From Phymorhynchus buccinoides (taxonomy: Eukaryota > Mollusca > Gastropoda > Neogastropoda > Raphitomidae), in the NCBI GenBank assembly GCA_017654935.2, contig CM065704.1, positions 20,681,308-20,745,307 on the forward strand: DNA of 64,000 bases, read 5' to 3'. The notes under the pieces were generated by a model. The model had not been told where the DNA came from, made no database searches, and saw nothing but the letters and a program-made list of their open reading frames with translations. Shown piece by piece: positions 61,401 to 64,000 of the stretch. Positions within the stretch are counted from its first letter, which is position 1. Each line of letters begins with the position of its first letter. Position numbers and translations under genes: made by a program.

Positions 61401-62468
61401 CGTACTACCTGCGAGAGTTTTCTACTCTCCGGCAGGACAACACGTTTGGCATTCGTCGTGCTGTGTTGTCCTCCAAGATGGTGTCCTTTTGAGGTATGAC
61501 TTATTGTCTGTTTGTTTTTATAGACTTATTTTAAGTCTTTTGGGGGATATGTAAACATGATTTGCTGATTTACCTTCTTGTTTTAGATGGTATGTGTGTG
61601 TTTATGTGGTATCTCTGTCATGGTTTGTTCCGTGCTTCTCAGAGTAGTGCTTAACCATTACCCACCTCCTTGTTGGTAATCGTGCACTTTGTAGTGGAAT
61701 GGTAAGGATGATAGAATAGATTGAGGAATTTTTATTAATTCTACTATCTATTTTATCTATATACTTACCATTCCACTACATTTAATTGACCCACCCACCT
61801 CCCTCCTAATGGTTTTTGAACGTGTACCTTCCATTATTTTAGATGTTTGCTTTCAAGAAAGTGAGTAGTCTGCTTAACCGGAAGTTACGTGGATTGGGAG
61901 TTGTGGTAGTAAGACACTCTTGGTTTTATTTCTGTCTTCCAAGCTAATCTTGTACAAATATGCACTTTGTAGTGGAATGGTAAGTATATAGATAAAATAG
62001 ATAGTAGAATTAATAAAAAATTCCTCAGTCTGTCGTTTCCTGCTATGACTGCCAGATAAGAGAGGGGGCAGCTACTGTTCTGGATGACTGGGATAGAATT
62101 AGTTTACAGTAGAGATGCCTTGCCCAGCGTACATCCTACCTCAGCCAAACGGATTTGAGGACTACTGCCATTGAGGAAGGTCCCTCCCCAAATCGAACCA
62201 ATCCCTTTGGCTGCAGGAAGAAAATTCTGGTGCAAATGCCCAAGAAAAAGAGCATGAGATGTATTACCGGTAGGTTCTGTTTGAACGGACAATAACTCTG
62301 TGTGTGTGTGTGTGTGCTTGTATGTGTGTGTTTATGCCTACATGCGTGCATGTGTGCCTGCATGTGTGTGTTTGTGTGTCCTTACAGGCCAGCTTGCACG
62401 ACATCATCCACAAGAACATGGACAAGATCAAGAAGCCACGATCTGGCAATGCAGAGAACCTGTACTAG
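42098..62468 (+). CDS. PSME3: Proteasome activator complex subunit 3 (PA28-gamma/REG-gamma) homologue, partial, five exons
   Basis: Joining 42098-42210, 43229-43297, 50304-50426, 54172-54258 and 62388-62468 gives one open frame with GT-AG borders that covers the C-terminal half of PA28-gamma. Diagnostic stretches are IEDGNNFGVSIQ (the activation-loop region), YLDQLSRYYISRAK, IAKYPHVEDYR and the C-terminal KKPRSGNAENLY. PA28 forms a heptameric ring that caps the 20S proteasome and opens its gate; the gamma form is nuclear and ubiquitin-independent. The C-terminal Tyr fits the docking tail. The first exon here begins within a codon (phase 2), so N-terminal exons lie upstream but I cannot find them in this window. 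Two introns contain DIRS elements in sense orientation. Confidence 0.93.
43229..43297 (+). CDS. PSME3: PSME3 exon b (activation loop)
   Basis: 69 bp, 23 codons, acceptor TTGACAG and donor GTCAGT. It encodes VKMWISFLIPKIEDGNNFG then VSIQ, the most conserved PA28 segment. It includes the asparagine-containing loop known in the family to be needed for proteasome activation. Confidence 0.93.
43485..43727. repeat. 86-bp tandem array, left part
   Basis: Units start 86 bp apart (GTTGTGTTGACCACTGCAGG at 43485, 43571 and 43657). Each carries an acceptor-like TTGACCACTGCAG followed by GAGGATCATCC, resembling the real acceptor and GAGGACACC start of exon c. The third unit is cut at ...TACAAGGCT by DIRS element 1. 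The array resumes at 50189. Confidence 0.9.
43743..43926. repeat. Left inverted terminal repeat of DIRS element 1
   Basis: Runs from TTACCGTTTCACTACGAACT to AAATTTTCC and is the reverse complement of 49963-50145, with only small differences at the inner edge. High arm identity suggests recent insertion. Confidence 0.92.
44108..46600 (+). CDS. DIRS element 1 ORF1, Gag-like protein (830 aa)
   Basis: Uninterrupted frame. An alternative start at 44147 (MSSLDPIPTPIP) is equally plausible. The N-terminal half is low-complexity, rich in Ser, Pro, Arg and Gly, with short repeats such as NGNGFNGNRCDDN near residue 330. The C-terminal third is more ordered and contains ALASLSQAVNSIAYVASSS and a basic tail. 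SPGQLARMERHTGISVCPLD corresponds to SVEDLSRMELQTGIRVFPEQ in element 2, which marks it as the element's own protein. By position it is the nucleocapsid/Gag-like product. No zinc knuckle is visible. It ends 15 bp before the RT ORF. Confidence 0.85.
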   Translation: MLFEIVPVFAPGVMSSLDPIPTPIPSVVVSGSVTPKQGRDDKGKFLPVSSSASSKKEPKSRPSSSKKRSLSPPPTLLSPILESQEQVITVVDSSSLVAEMIAGFHDKGMVLVPASSLTSHLVESRPTSTLTTQTRQTSQAKPTDEVGFLADPYGQDTLPDGPRDYFAVGDEIPAVISPGQLARMERHTGISVCPLDPDPYTDSYRPSPARTGPRTAGPTRPSSDFPYEDFQRTRELQTARTGNGKPRLSLTDRKPELSQSMITQVSASARSVHGTDTVSATAGPSPVQPFTAPARPSRPVRSGHGTPVTATRPVRSRSDGYPFDGNGFNGNRCDDNRYYGSRDDGSVPASTGREHPSARRNPTDGLPSGHPYGQDSNFRRDSSAENEFYPSEYEGFDDYETYDDPGVRHRSQYTPRTPLRSPTNDRQETESASLQDHEIPQDELPVQMEPIPSTGNYQGYLHILQPFCSDIKPMSQPNKQRPDQPNPFGQLLTEKEPRLALHTSPFIRQIIRRTDADLWTTPPPVEQEDEDTPAAMYTPEAIPSAPGQFIKREFFPPFQLANSFVPLPSFSDVSTSERTSLGYRAKNRFALVDISQQSFNNLERSVFSILRASSLATSMLQSLPQIVGSTPTKQPEDFQLSQEIDERALGVALASLSQAVNSIAYVASSSKTQLAALYRDSVLAKSSVSLSTFERSKIRSCPSTSSSTFHPASLKETLDEAKKRKHELSQEHIMSWARRSANREFAPPPAKRPRPDQRRPSYVPSRGMASRGRSSHQPSSRQHAHPPRPPHQFQPSTSPRGVSSSGRRAGWPGHARYARAPFMGRKQHFQ
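46615..48567 (+). CDS. DIRS element 1 ORF2, reverse transcriptase plus RNase H (650 aa)
   Basis: RT motifs are GEFRPVLDLSPLNKFI, TSIDLKDAYFHV (Asp near residues 145-148), LPFGLSPAPWIFT and the catalytic YLDD at residues 209-212 (nt 47239-47250). RNase H follows with HTDASTAGWGAHL (Asp375), LLELEA (Glu407/409), CGDNTT (Asp432) and LADQLSR (Asp483). The C-terminal DLFATKYNSRL and YVSPMRDP...AYAYPPTSLL region is the conserved DIRS extension after RNase H. It copies element RNA to DNA. The frame is intact and its last 67 bp overlap the likely start of the recombinase ORF in another frame. Confidence 0.93.
   Translation: MKDPALSANSSAGSLLECLPAWERLVASPWILQVVRAGFRFPFSREPPLSSSPISFPPPSDPAKLNVLQKEIDSLLQKSAIVPVVPTDPGFYSRLFVVPKKNGEFRPVLDLSPLNKFIRTPKFKMETAASIRLAVHPNDWSTSIDLKDAYFHVAIHPSRHRFLRFVWGQQTYQFVALPFGLSPAPWIFTRIVKELARLARARSIRLHIYLDDWLLLASSRSLCRSHTDTLVKLSRSLGFRIHDQKSDLVPSTTFSYLGMVFDTVRFRVQPTQDRVLSLLNSVTLLRQRSSASARQLLRLLGLMESVADLLPLARVHKRPLQRHLSARAISHVPLDHQIELGPWFLESTAQWAKISWLNDAVPIRPLQQQRFLHTDASTAGWGAHLDNEEVSGLWTPSESLLHINLLELEAVARALKVFAPLLSDFWVTVCGDNTTALSYLRRQGGTRSVLLSKKAEEILLWAQANHTFLSVEYVPGRLNVLADQLSRKGQILPTEWTIAHQSLLPLWESWGKPHVDLFATKYNSRLQLYVSPMRDPQALARNAFSIPWTGMSAYAYPPTSLLPKVLEKYSRDKPRLIIVAPFWESSPWFPELVNLSHTPPFRLHLTDRTLLQPRTGVGHASPETFQLTAWLLCGQACNHEGSHPEPLTSC
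48501..49580 (+). CDS. DIRS element 1 tyrosine recombinase (about 359 aa from ATG 48501)
   Basis: The frame stays open upstream to 46335, but homology to element 2 begins around MATMRSGLQSRG, so ATG 48501 is the likely start. The N-terminal core-binding part has ARRQSTNRLYDIRWASW and LSAQTLNGYKAAV. Catalytic signatures are ATARRVSGVHAL (first Arg, about nt 48990-48995), RAHEIRAISASLA (HxxR, nt 49383-49394), AFWRSQSTF and the Tyr region FYLRHY (about nt 49488-49504). This enzyme inserts the circular cDNA by site-specific-type recombination without duplicating the target. It ends before the internal complementary region. Confidence 0.92.
   Translation: MATMRSGLQSRGIPSRTIDLMLKARRQSTNRLYDIRWASWFEFCSSHGFPPLNPSASEFARFLSHLHLDRGLSAQTLNGYKAAVSHTVAVSRGKKSPSFSSSIEVSHVIDAVRNLSVTRSVRFPQWDIFLVLSFLRDYCEPMSSLSLKLLTFKTVFLVSLATARRVSGVHALSGLDSDIEFSSDPQSVTLSFLPEFRAKNQPSQTSSPSVTIQSIKQILSQDDEDRFLCPVRAIKFYLKRTSSFRGQRRRLFISLNERYAKDIIKSTISRWLICTIKLAYAHADKALPLNPIRAHEIRAISASLAMIKGVPLSHIMESAFWRSQSTFSSFYLRHYSARRQDNTFGIRKAVLAQTPVSLN
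49806..49905. repeat. Internal complementary region of DIRS element 1
   Basis: The first half (to 49845) is the reverse complement of the left end beginning ATCTATTCTATC. The second half (from 49846, TGTTTGATTT) is the reverse complement of the right end finishing AAATCAAACA. Together they represent the joined ends of a circular intermediate, the hallmark used to rebuild DIRS termini. Confidence 0.92.
49963..50145. repeat. Right inverted terminal repeat of DIRS element 1
   Basis: Reverse complement of 43743-43926. It is followed by an AGTATATAGATAGAATAGAT... extension unique to the right end and present in the internal complementary region. Confidence 0.92.
50189..50303. repeat. 86-bp tandem array, right part, ending at the exon c acceptor
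   Basis: The interrupted unit resumes at TTCACCCCTAATGG. A further unit starts at 50203, and the next one (50289) diverges into GTTGCGTTGCGCAG, which is the splice acceptor of exon c. The real acceptor therefore sits in register with the pseudo-acceptors of the array. Confidence 0.85.
50304..50426 (+). CDS. PSME3: PSME3 exon c
   Basis: 123 bp, 41 codons, acceptor TTGCGCAG and donor GTCAGT. It encodes EDTMAEARQVETESATYLDQ then LSRYYISRAK and IAKYPHV, matching PA28-gamma. The donor is followed 80 bp later by a duplicate of the exon's last 44 bp. Confidence 0.93.
50507..50552 (+). pseudogene. Duplicated 3' end of PSME3 exon c
   Basis: 46 bp identical to 50383-50428, ending CCCCATGTGGT. They are followed by AGGC, giving an alternative GTAGGC donor instead of GTCAGT. 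No good acceptor precedes it; only AACTATAAAG is present. It is probably a local tandem duplication fossil, and use as an alternative donor after intron retention is possible but unproven. Confidence 0.75.
50553..51756. other. Intron sequence, no gene recognised
   Basis: Contains short GA (50911-50930) and CT stretches and, at 51623-51663, a (GA)n run followed by a G run. A segment near 51410-51480 carries repeated AGAGTCC/GAGTCCC words typical of a dispersed repeat. No coding evidence. Confidence 0.5.
51757..52104 (+). CDS. Unidentified open frame in a PSME3 intron (115 aa)
   Basis: Starts MMPFTSLKERLDAAAFSSVE and ends TILQVADDV. The composition is protein-like, with Trp residues (IWSTKKSD, SFWNDRTCVC, LGWLDLIP) and many Lys and Arg. 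I recognise no family. It lies within a stretch bounded by AGAGTCC-type repeat words (51430-51490 and 52510-52590), so it may be the coding remnant of a repeat and not a host exon. Confidence 0.25.
   Translation: MMPFTSLKERLDAAAFSSVELAKTVQIWSTKKSDPKLEALHSREQAFRSFWNDRTCVCFRKEKPGWSETRLTTRKTKANRLTAVARSENRVQSFDMEKLGWLDLIPTILQVADDV
52105..53425. other. Intron sequence, no gene recognised; repeat remnants
   Basis: A repeat-like stretch at 52500-52590 has GTCCCATGGGACGC and GACGCACATATGTGCG. A T-rich run is at 52690-52720. Near 52840-52872 is GGCAATAAAAGTTCTGTTCT, which resembles a retroposon 3' tail. Confidence 0.45.
53430..53632. repeat. Dispersed repeat copy 1, ending in (CT)n
   Basis: Shares TTTCAAGGAAGAG, GAATCGGCGAAAGTCACAAC, GCGGCAGTTGTAAA, a GACTTCGG block and AATGCTCTCTCT with 54745-54901, in the same order and orientation. 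It ends in a CT tract that continues into (CA)n. It is SINE-like in layout, but the head is not recognised. Confidence 0.65.
53588..53669. repeat. (CT)n(CA)n compound microsatellite
   Basis: CT dinucleotides to about 53632, then CA dinucleotides to 53669. Non-coding. Confidence 0.95.
54172..54258 (+). CDS. PSME3: PSME3 exon d
   Basis: 87 bp, 29 codons, acceptor TTTCTGTACAG and donor GTGAGT. It encodes EDYRQSIRELDEKQIVCLRL then TLCEMRNHY, aligned with the penultimate helix of PA28-gamma. Confidence 0.93.
54745..54901. repeat. Dispersed repeat copy 2, ending in (CT)n
   Basis: Diverged partner of 53430-53632, in the following intron. It carries GAATCGGCGAAAGTCACAAC and GCGGCAGTTGTAAA and ends in a short CT run. 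Two copies with the same 3' microsatellite suggest an end-defined retroposon. Confidence 0.65.
55064..55453. repeat. GC-rich palindromic repeat bracketed by (CA)n tracts
   Basis: (CA)n at 55064-55119 and 55407-55453 flank about 290 bp. Its edges are imperfect inverted repeats (ATGGATGCTCCTG against GGAGCACCCATG, and CAGGATTTTT at each edge). The core has GGGGGCAATGCCCCCTGGAA and related words. It resembles a non-autonomous repeat that accreted microsatellite ends. Non-coding. Confidence 0.5.
55560..55905 (-). pseudogene. LINE RT thumb/C-terminal fragment
   Basis: On the minus strand, frames give TVKNLGVTLDNTL, QICQSCYHHIRRIGSI, ISDEATAKLVTSLILSRLDY and CNALLSDLS, then IQTTAARLVLRKKK in another frame. 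This is the post-catalytic region of a CR1/L2/Jockey-type reverse transcriptase. Frameshifts and lack of the YxDD core show a dead fragment. The adjacent 87-bp array amplifies its immediately upstream codons. Confidence 0.8.
55868..56270. repeat. 87-bp tandem array derived from the LINE fragment
   Basis: Units start 87 bp apart (GAGAGGGGAATGATATTG at 55868, 55955, 56042, 56129 and 56216). As 87 is 29 codons, the minus frame stays open with repeated LGNNIIPLSYLAVIAG. The unit overlaps the LINE segment next to VKNLGV, so it is a local expansion of LINE sequence. DIRS element 2 interrupts the fifth unit, and the array resumes at 62028. Confidence 0.92.
56287..56420. repeat. Left inverted terminal repeat of DIRS element 2
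   Basis: Begins TTACCATTCCACTACAAAGT and is reverse-complementary to 61851-61983, with small differences at the inner edge. Confidence 0.88.
56641..58560 (+). pseudogene. DIRS element 2 Gag-like region, frameshifted
   Basis: The frame from 56786 gives SKSKSRSRSASKSHSSRS and SVEDLSRMELQTGIRVFPEQ, the latter matching element 1 ORF1. The likely path then moves to the frame at 57475-57879 (QTYSHQEVMDLLSRRSSFGR) and again around 57880-58560. No single intact ORF exists. The 5' limit and shift positions are approximate. Confidence 0.75.
58567..60466 (+). pseudogene. DIRS element 2 RT-RNase H, frameshifted
   Basis: The RT segment (from about 58690) has GEFRPVLDLSPLNAFL, TSIDLKDAYFHISIHP and YLDDWLTL, so the catalytic residues are kept; LPFGLS has become LSSGLS. 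Near 59530 the reading shifts to the frame with FTDASKEGWGAHL, LEMEAVSLAL, CSDNTTCLSYLRR and NVLADQLGR (RNase H). Around 60240-60370 a second pair of shifts passes through RPALILIASGWENSPWFPEL before returning to LTAWLLCGQDC. The product cannot be made in one piece, so the element would need help in trans. Confidence 0.88.
60418..61492 (+). pseudogene. DIRS element 2 tyrosine recombinase, frameshift and stop
   Basis: The N-terminal part reads DRLATLRSGLQSQGLKGE and SRRQSTNTLYFLHWTSW, and ends near 60837 at a stop after VLHFLRM. The reading continues in another frame with CEPLSSLSFKLLSFKTLFLV, LARRVSGIHALSGL, then an in-frame TAG at 61229-61231, then RAHEVRAFSASLA (HxxR), FWKSETSFTSYYLREF and QDNTFGIRRAVL. 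Catalytic Arg, HxxR and Tyr are all present, so only the breaks inactivate it. Confidence 0.88.
61683..61780. repeat. Internal complementary region of DIRS element 2
   Basis: The left half (to 61721) complements the left end, and the right half (from TGAGGAATTTTT) complements the right end. The layout is the same as in element 1. Confidence 0.88.
61851..61983. repeat. Right inverted terminal repeat of DIRS element 2
   Basis: Reverse complement of 56287-56420, carrying GTGAGTAGTCTGCTTAACCG and ending TAGTGGAATGGTAA. Confidence 0.88.
62028..62387. other. End of the last PSME3 intron; rest of the 87-bp unit and a (GT)n tract
   Basis: 62028-62065 completes the interrupted 87-bp unit. A GT-rich tract spans 62300-62377. 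The acceptor CTTACAG ends at 62387. No other feature was seen. Confidence 0.7.
62388..62468 (+). CDS. PSME3: PSME3 terminal exon, with stop codon
   Basis: Encodes ASLHDIIHKNMDKIKKPRSG then NAENLY and TAG (62466-62468). The PA28-gamma C-terminal tail and final Tyr are the segment that docks on the 20S alpha ring in this family. Confidence 0.93.
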   Translation, partial: ASLHDIIHKNMDKIKKPRSGNAENLY

Positions 62469-64000
62469 TCAGCAGAGAAAGGGCCTGGGAAACTGAATTG
62501 AGGGGACCTACTGTCAACTGAGCTTCATTCATTCTGATTCGGCCACTGACGACGACAATTAATAACACTTAGGGAAATTCACGAAAAATTGAGCTTCCTT
62601 TTTTTTTTCTTTCTTTTTTTGGACCTTAAATAGTAGAAGATGTGAGATTGGGTTTTATTCATTTCCGCAACACAATTGGGGTTATTTGAAGAGGATTTAG
62701 CATTCATTATTCATTAAAACAGTGGAGCCGACTGAGAGATTGAGCGTCTTTGATTTCTGCTTCACATGATGACAGATTAATAACATGGGGAAATCTATCC
62801 AGGGTTGAGCATTATTCATTCAACCACAGCCTGACAGATAGGAAAAGTCCACGTTATTGCCATTGTAGAGAAGATAACCTATTGACCGAAAGGAGCAACA
62901 TGTTTTTTGCTCCGACTCTTTTTTTGTCATCAAATGATCTCCCTTGTGGTATTAAATGTGTCGATAGATCCATAGCACTGGGGAATTAATTACGCAGGGA
63001 GAAACAAGTTCATGTCTCTTCCCCTCTTCTTTCATTTATTTAATTTTTTTAAATATAAATTTTCTACGCATTTAACCAAAGTGGGTTTTTTCTTTTTTAC
63101 ATGTAGGTCAGCCAGCCAGATGCGTATTAGAATTTATTAAATTTGTAAAAGAACCTGTAACCTGTAAAATATAATTGTGATGGTTCGTGAGAAAAGGCAT
63201 CATCATATTTTTGCGTAAATTGAATTAAGATTTTTCATCCGTAAGAAAAAAAAGATACAGCTAAAATTTCAAGTTTATATAAGTAATTAAAACAACAAAC
63301 TTGATTTTTGGAACTGGAAGTTAAGCTTTTACTGTCCTAGAATTTTGATGTTCAAGATACATGTGGAAATCTGACATATACTGAGAGTTTTGGATCTTAA
63401 AGATGCTAGAAAATTAAACATAAATAAATGAAGAAACCAAATTTTGAAGATTTTTTTTTATTTGGGCCATGGGTAGAATATAAAAAAAGTGAAAATAAAT
63501 ATGTTCTAATATGAAACATGATGGTTATTGACAATTTGTTGCTTTTGCATAAAATTATACTGTGCAAGTTATCTAGGGTTTTCTTAATCATACACACTCA
63601 CCACTGTCTACTTTGTTTCATTTCCTAAAAATATAAGTATATTATTTTTTATGCAGACAGATAATCTTGAATCTTGCTTTTTCTTTCCAGTCACTATTTC
63701 AGCGTCTGCCAAACACAGAGCAGTATAAATGACCATGAAAGTGTATTGCCGTGTTTGGATGCCAAACATAAGGACTAAGGCTATGTGCACATTTACAAAA
63801 CACTTCTGGAAGTAAGAAATATGAAGAAATATTACACTGGGAAACCCATGCGCATATCCCACCCGCTTACTTCTTACTTTCTGTTACTTTATTTGCGGAT
63901 GGGTTTCCGAACAGAAGTTTGGGTAATGTGCACAAACCCTTAAGAAAGGAAGCTACTTTGGGATTTGTTCTTTTAAGGGGTACATGCATGGCATGGATGT
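62469..64000. other. PSME3 3' UTR and downstream sequence
   Basis: AT-rich, with no further coding region recognised. ATTAAA (about 62714) and AATAAA (about 63424) are possible poly(A) signals, but the true site cannot be chosen from sequence. Short frames here are not supported. Confidence 0.5.

Larger units (their letters stand above)
56271..62027 (+). mobile_element. DIRS-type retrotransposon, element 2 (decayed)
   Basis: 5757 bp, starting ATCTATTCTATCATCC like element 1 and ending AATTCCTCA. It has inverted terminal repeats (56287-56420 and 61851-61983) and an internal complementary region (61683-61780). Coding regions follow the order of element 1 but are broken by frameshifts and stops. 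Flanks GATATACCA and GTCTGTCG rejoin to give the uninterrupted 87-bp repeat with no target duplication. It is the same subfamily as element 1 but clearly diverged in sequence, so an independent insertion. Confidence 0.92.

Overview
The window is animal nuclear DNA, most likely from a marine mollusc or another lophotrochozoan. It shows spliced exons with GT-AG borders, non-LTR and DIRS retrotransposons, MITEs, long satellites and microsatellites, and a protostome-type U2 snRNA sequence. There is no bacterial or viral gene organisation. The only host protein gene I can identify firmly is the C-terminal half of a proteasome activator PA28-gamma (PSME3) homologue. It lies on the + strand in five exons between 42098 and 62468. 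Three runs of exactly 500 N (4588-5087, 21961-22460, 41018-41517) look like fixed-size scaffold gaps, so the window is four contigs.

Contig A (1-4587) holds a 54-bp minisatellite, two MITE-like elements, a LINE 3' remnant and a decayed ORF of a repetitive Cys-rich (CXC-tail) family. Contig B (5088-21960) starts near a U2 snRNA promoter. A Tx1/Keno-like non-LTR retrotransposon (about 5386-9679) follows, and the rest of the U2 snRNA gene (9680-9831) comes directly after it, so the element sits inside the U2 gene. Further on are a second LINE fragment, a (GA)n tract, a 2.4-kb satellite of 28-bp units, (GT)n tracts, a fold-back element with telomere-like repeats and an AT-rich tail. Contig C (22461-41017) is an inverted, indel-rich copy of contig B that gets noisier toward its far end. 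It retains the missing 5' 40 nt of U2. It is probably a redundant low-quality contig, although a real palindrome cannot be excluded from sequence alone.

Contig D (41518-64000) carries the PSME3 exons. Two introns are enlarged by DIRS-type tyrosine-recombinase retrotransposons in the same orientation as the gene. Element 1 (43728-50188) has intact Gag-like, RT-RNase H and recombinase frames. Element 2 (56271-62027) has frameshifts and stops. Both have inverted terminal repeats and an internal complementary region that equals the joined complements of the two element ends. In both cases the flanks rejoin perfectly with no target-site duplication, and both sit in short tandem arrays with periods of 86 and 87 bp.

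Much of the window has no genes, and many long frames in it come from (GT)n, (GA)n or N runs. Single-base frameshifts should be read cautiously because parts of the assembly look unpolished.
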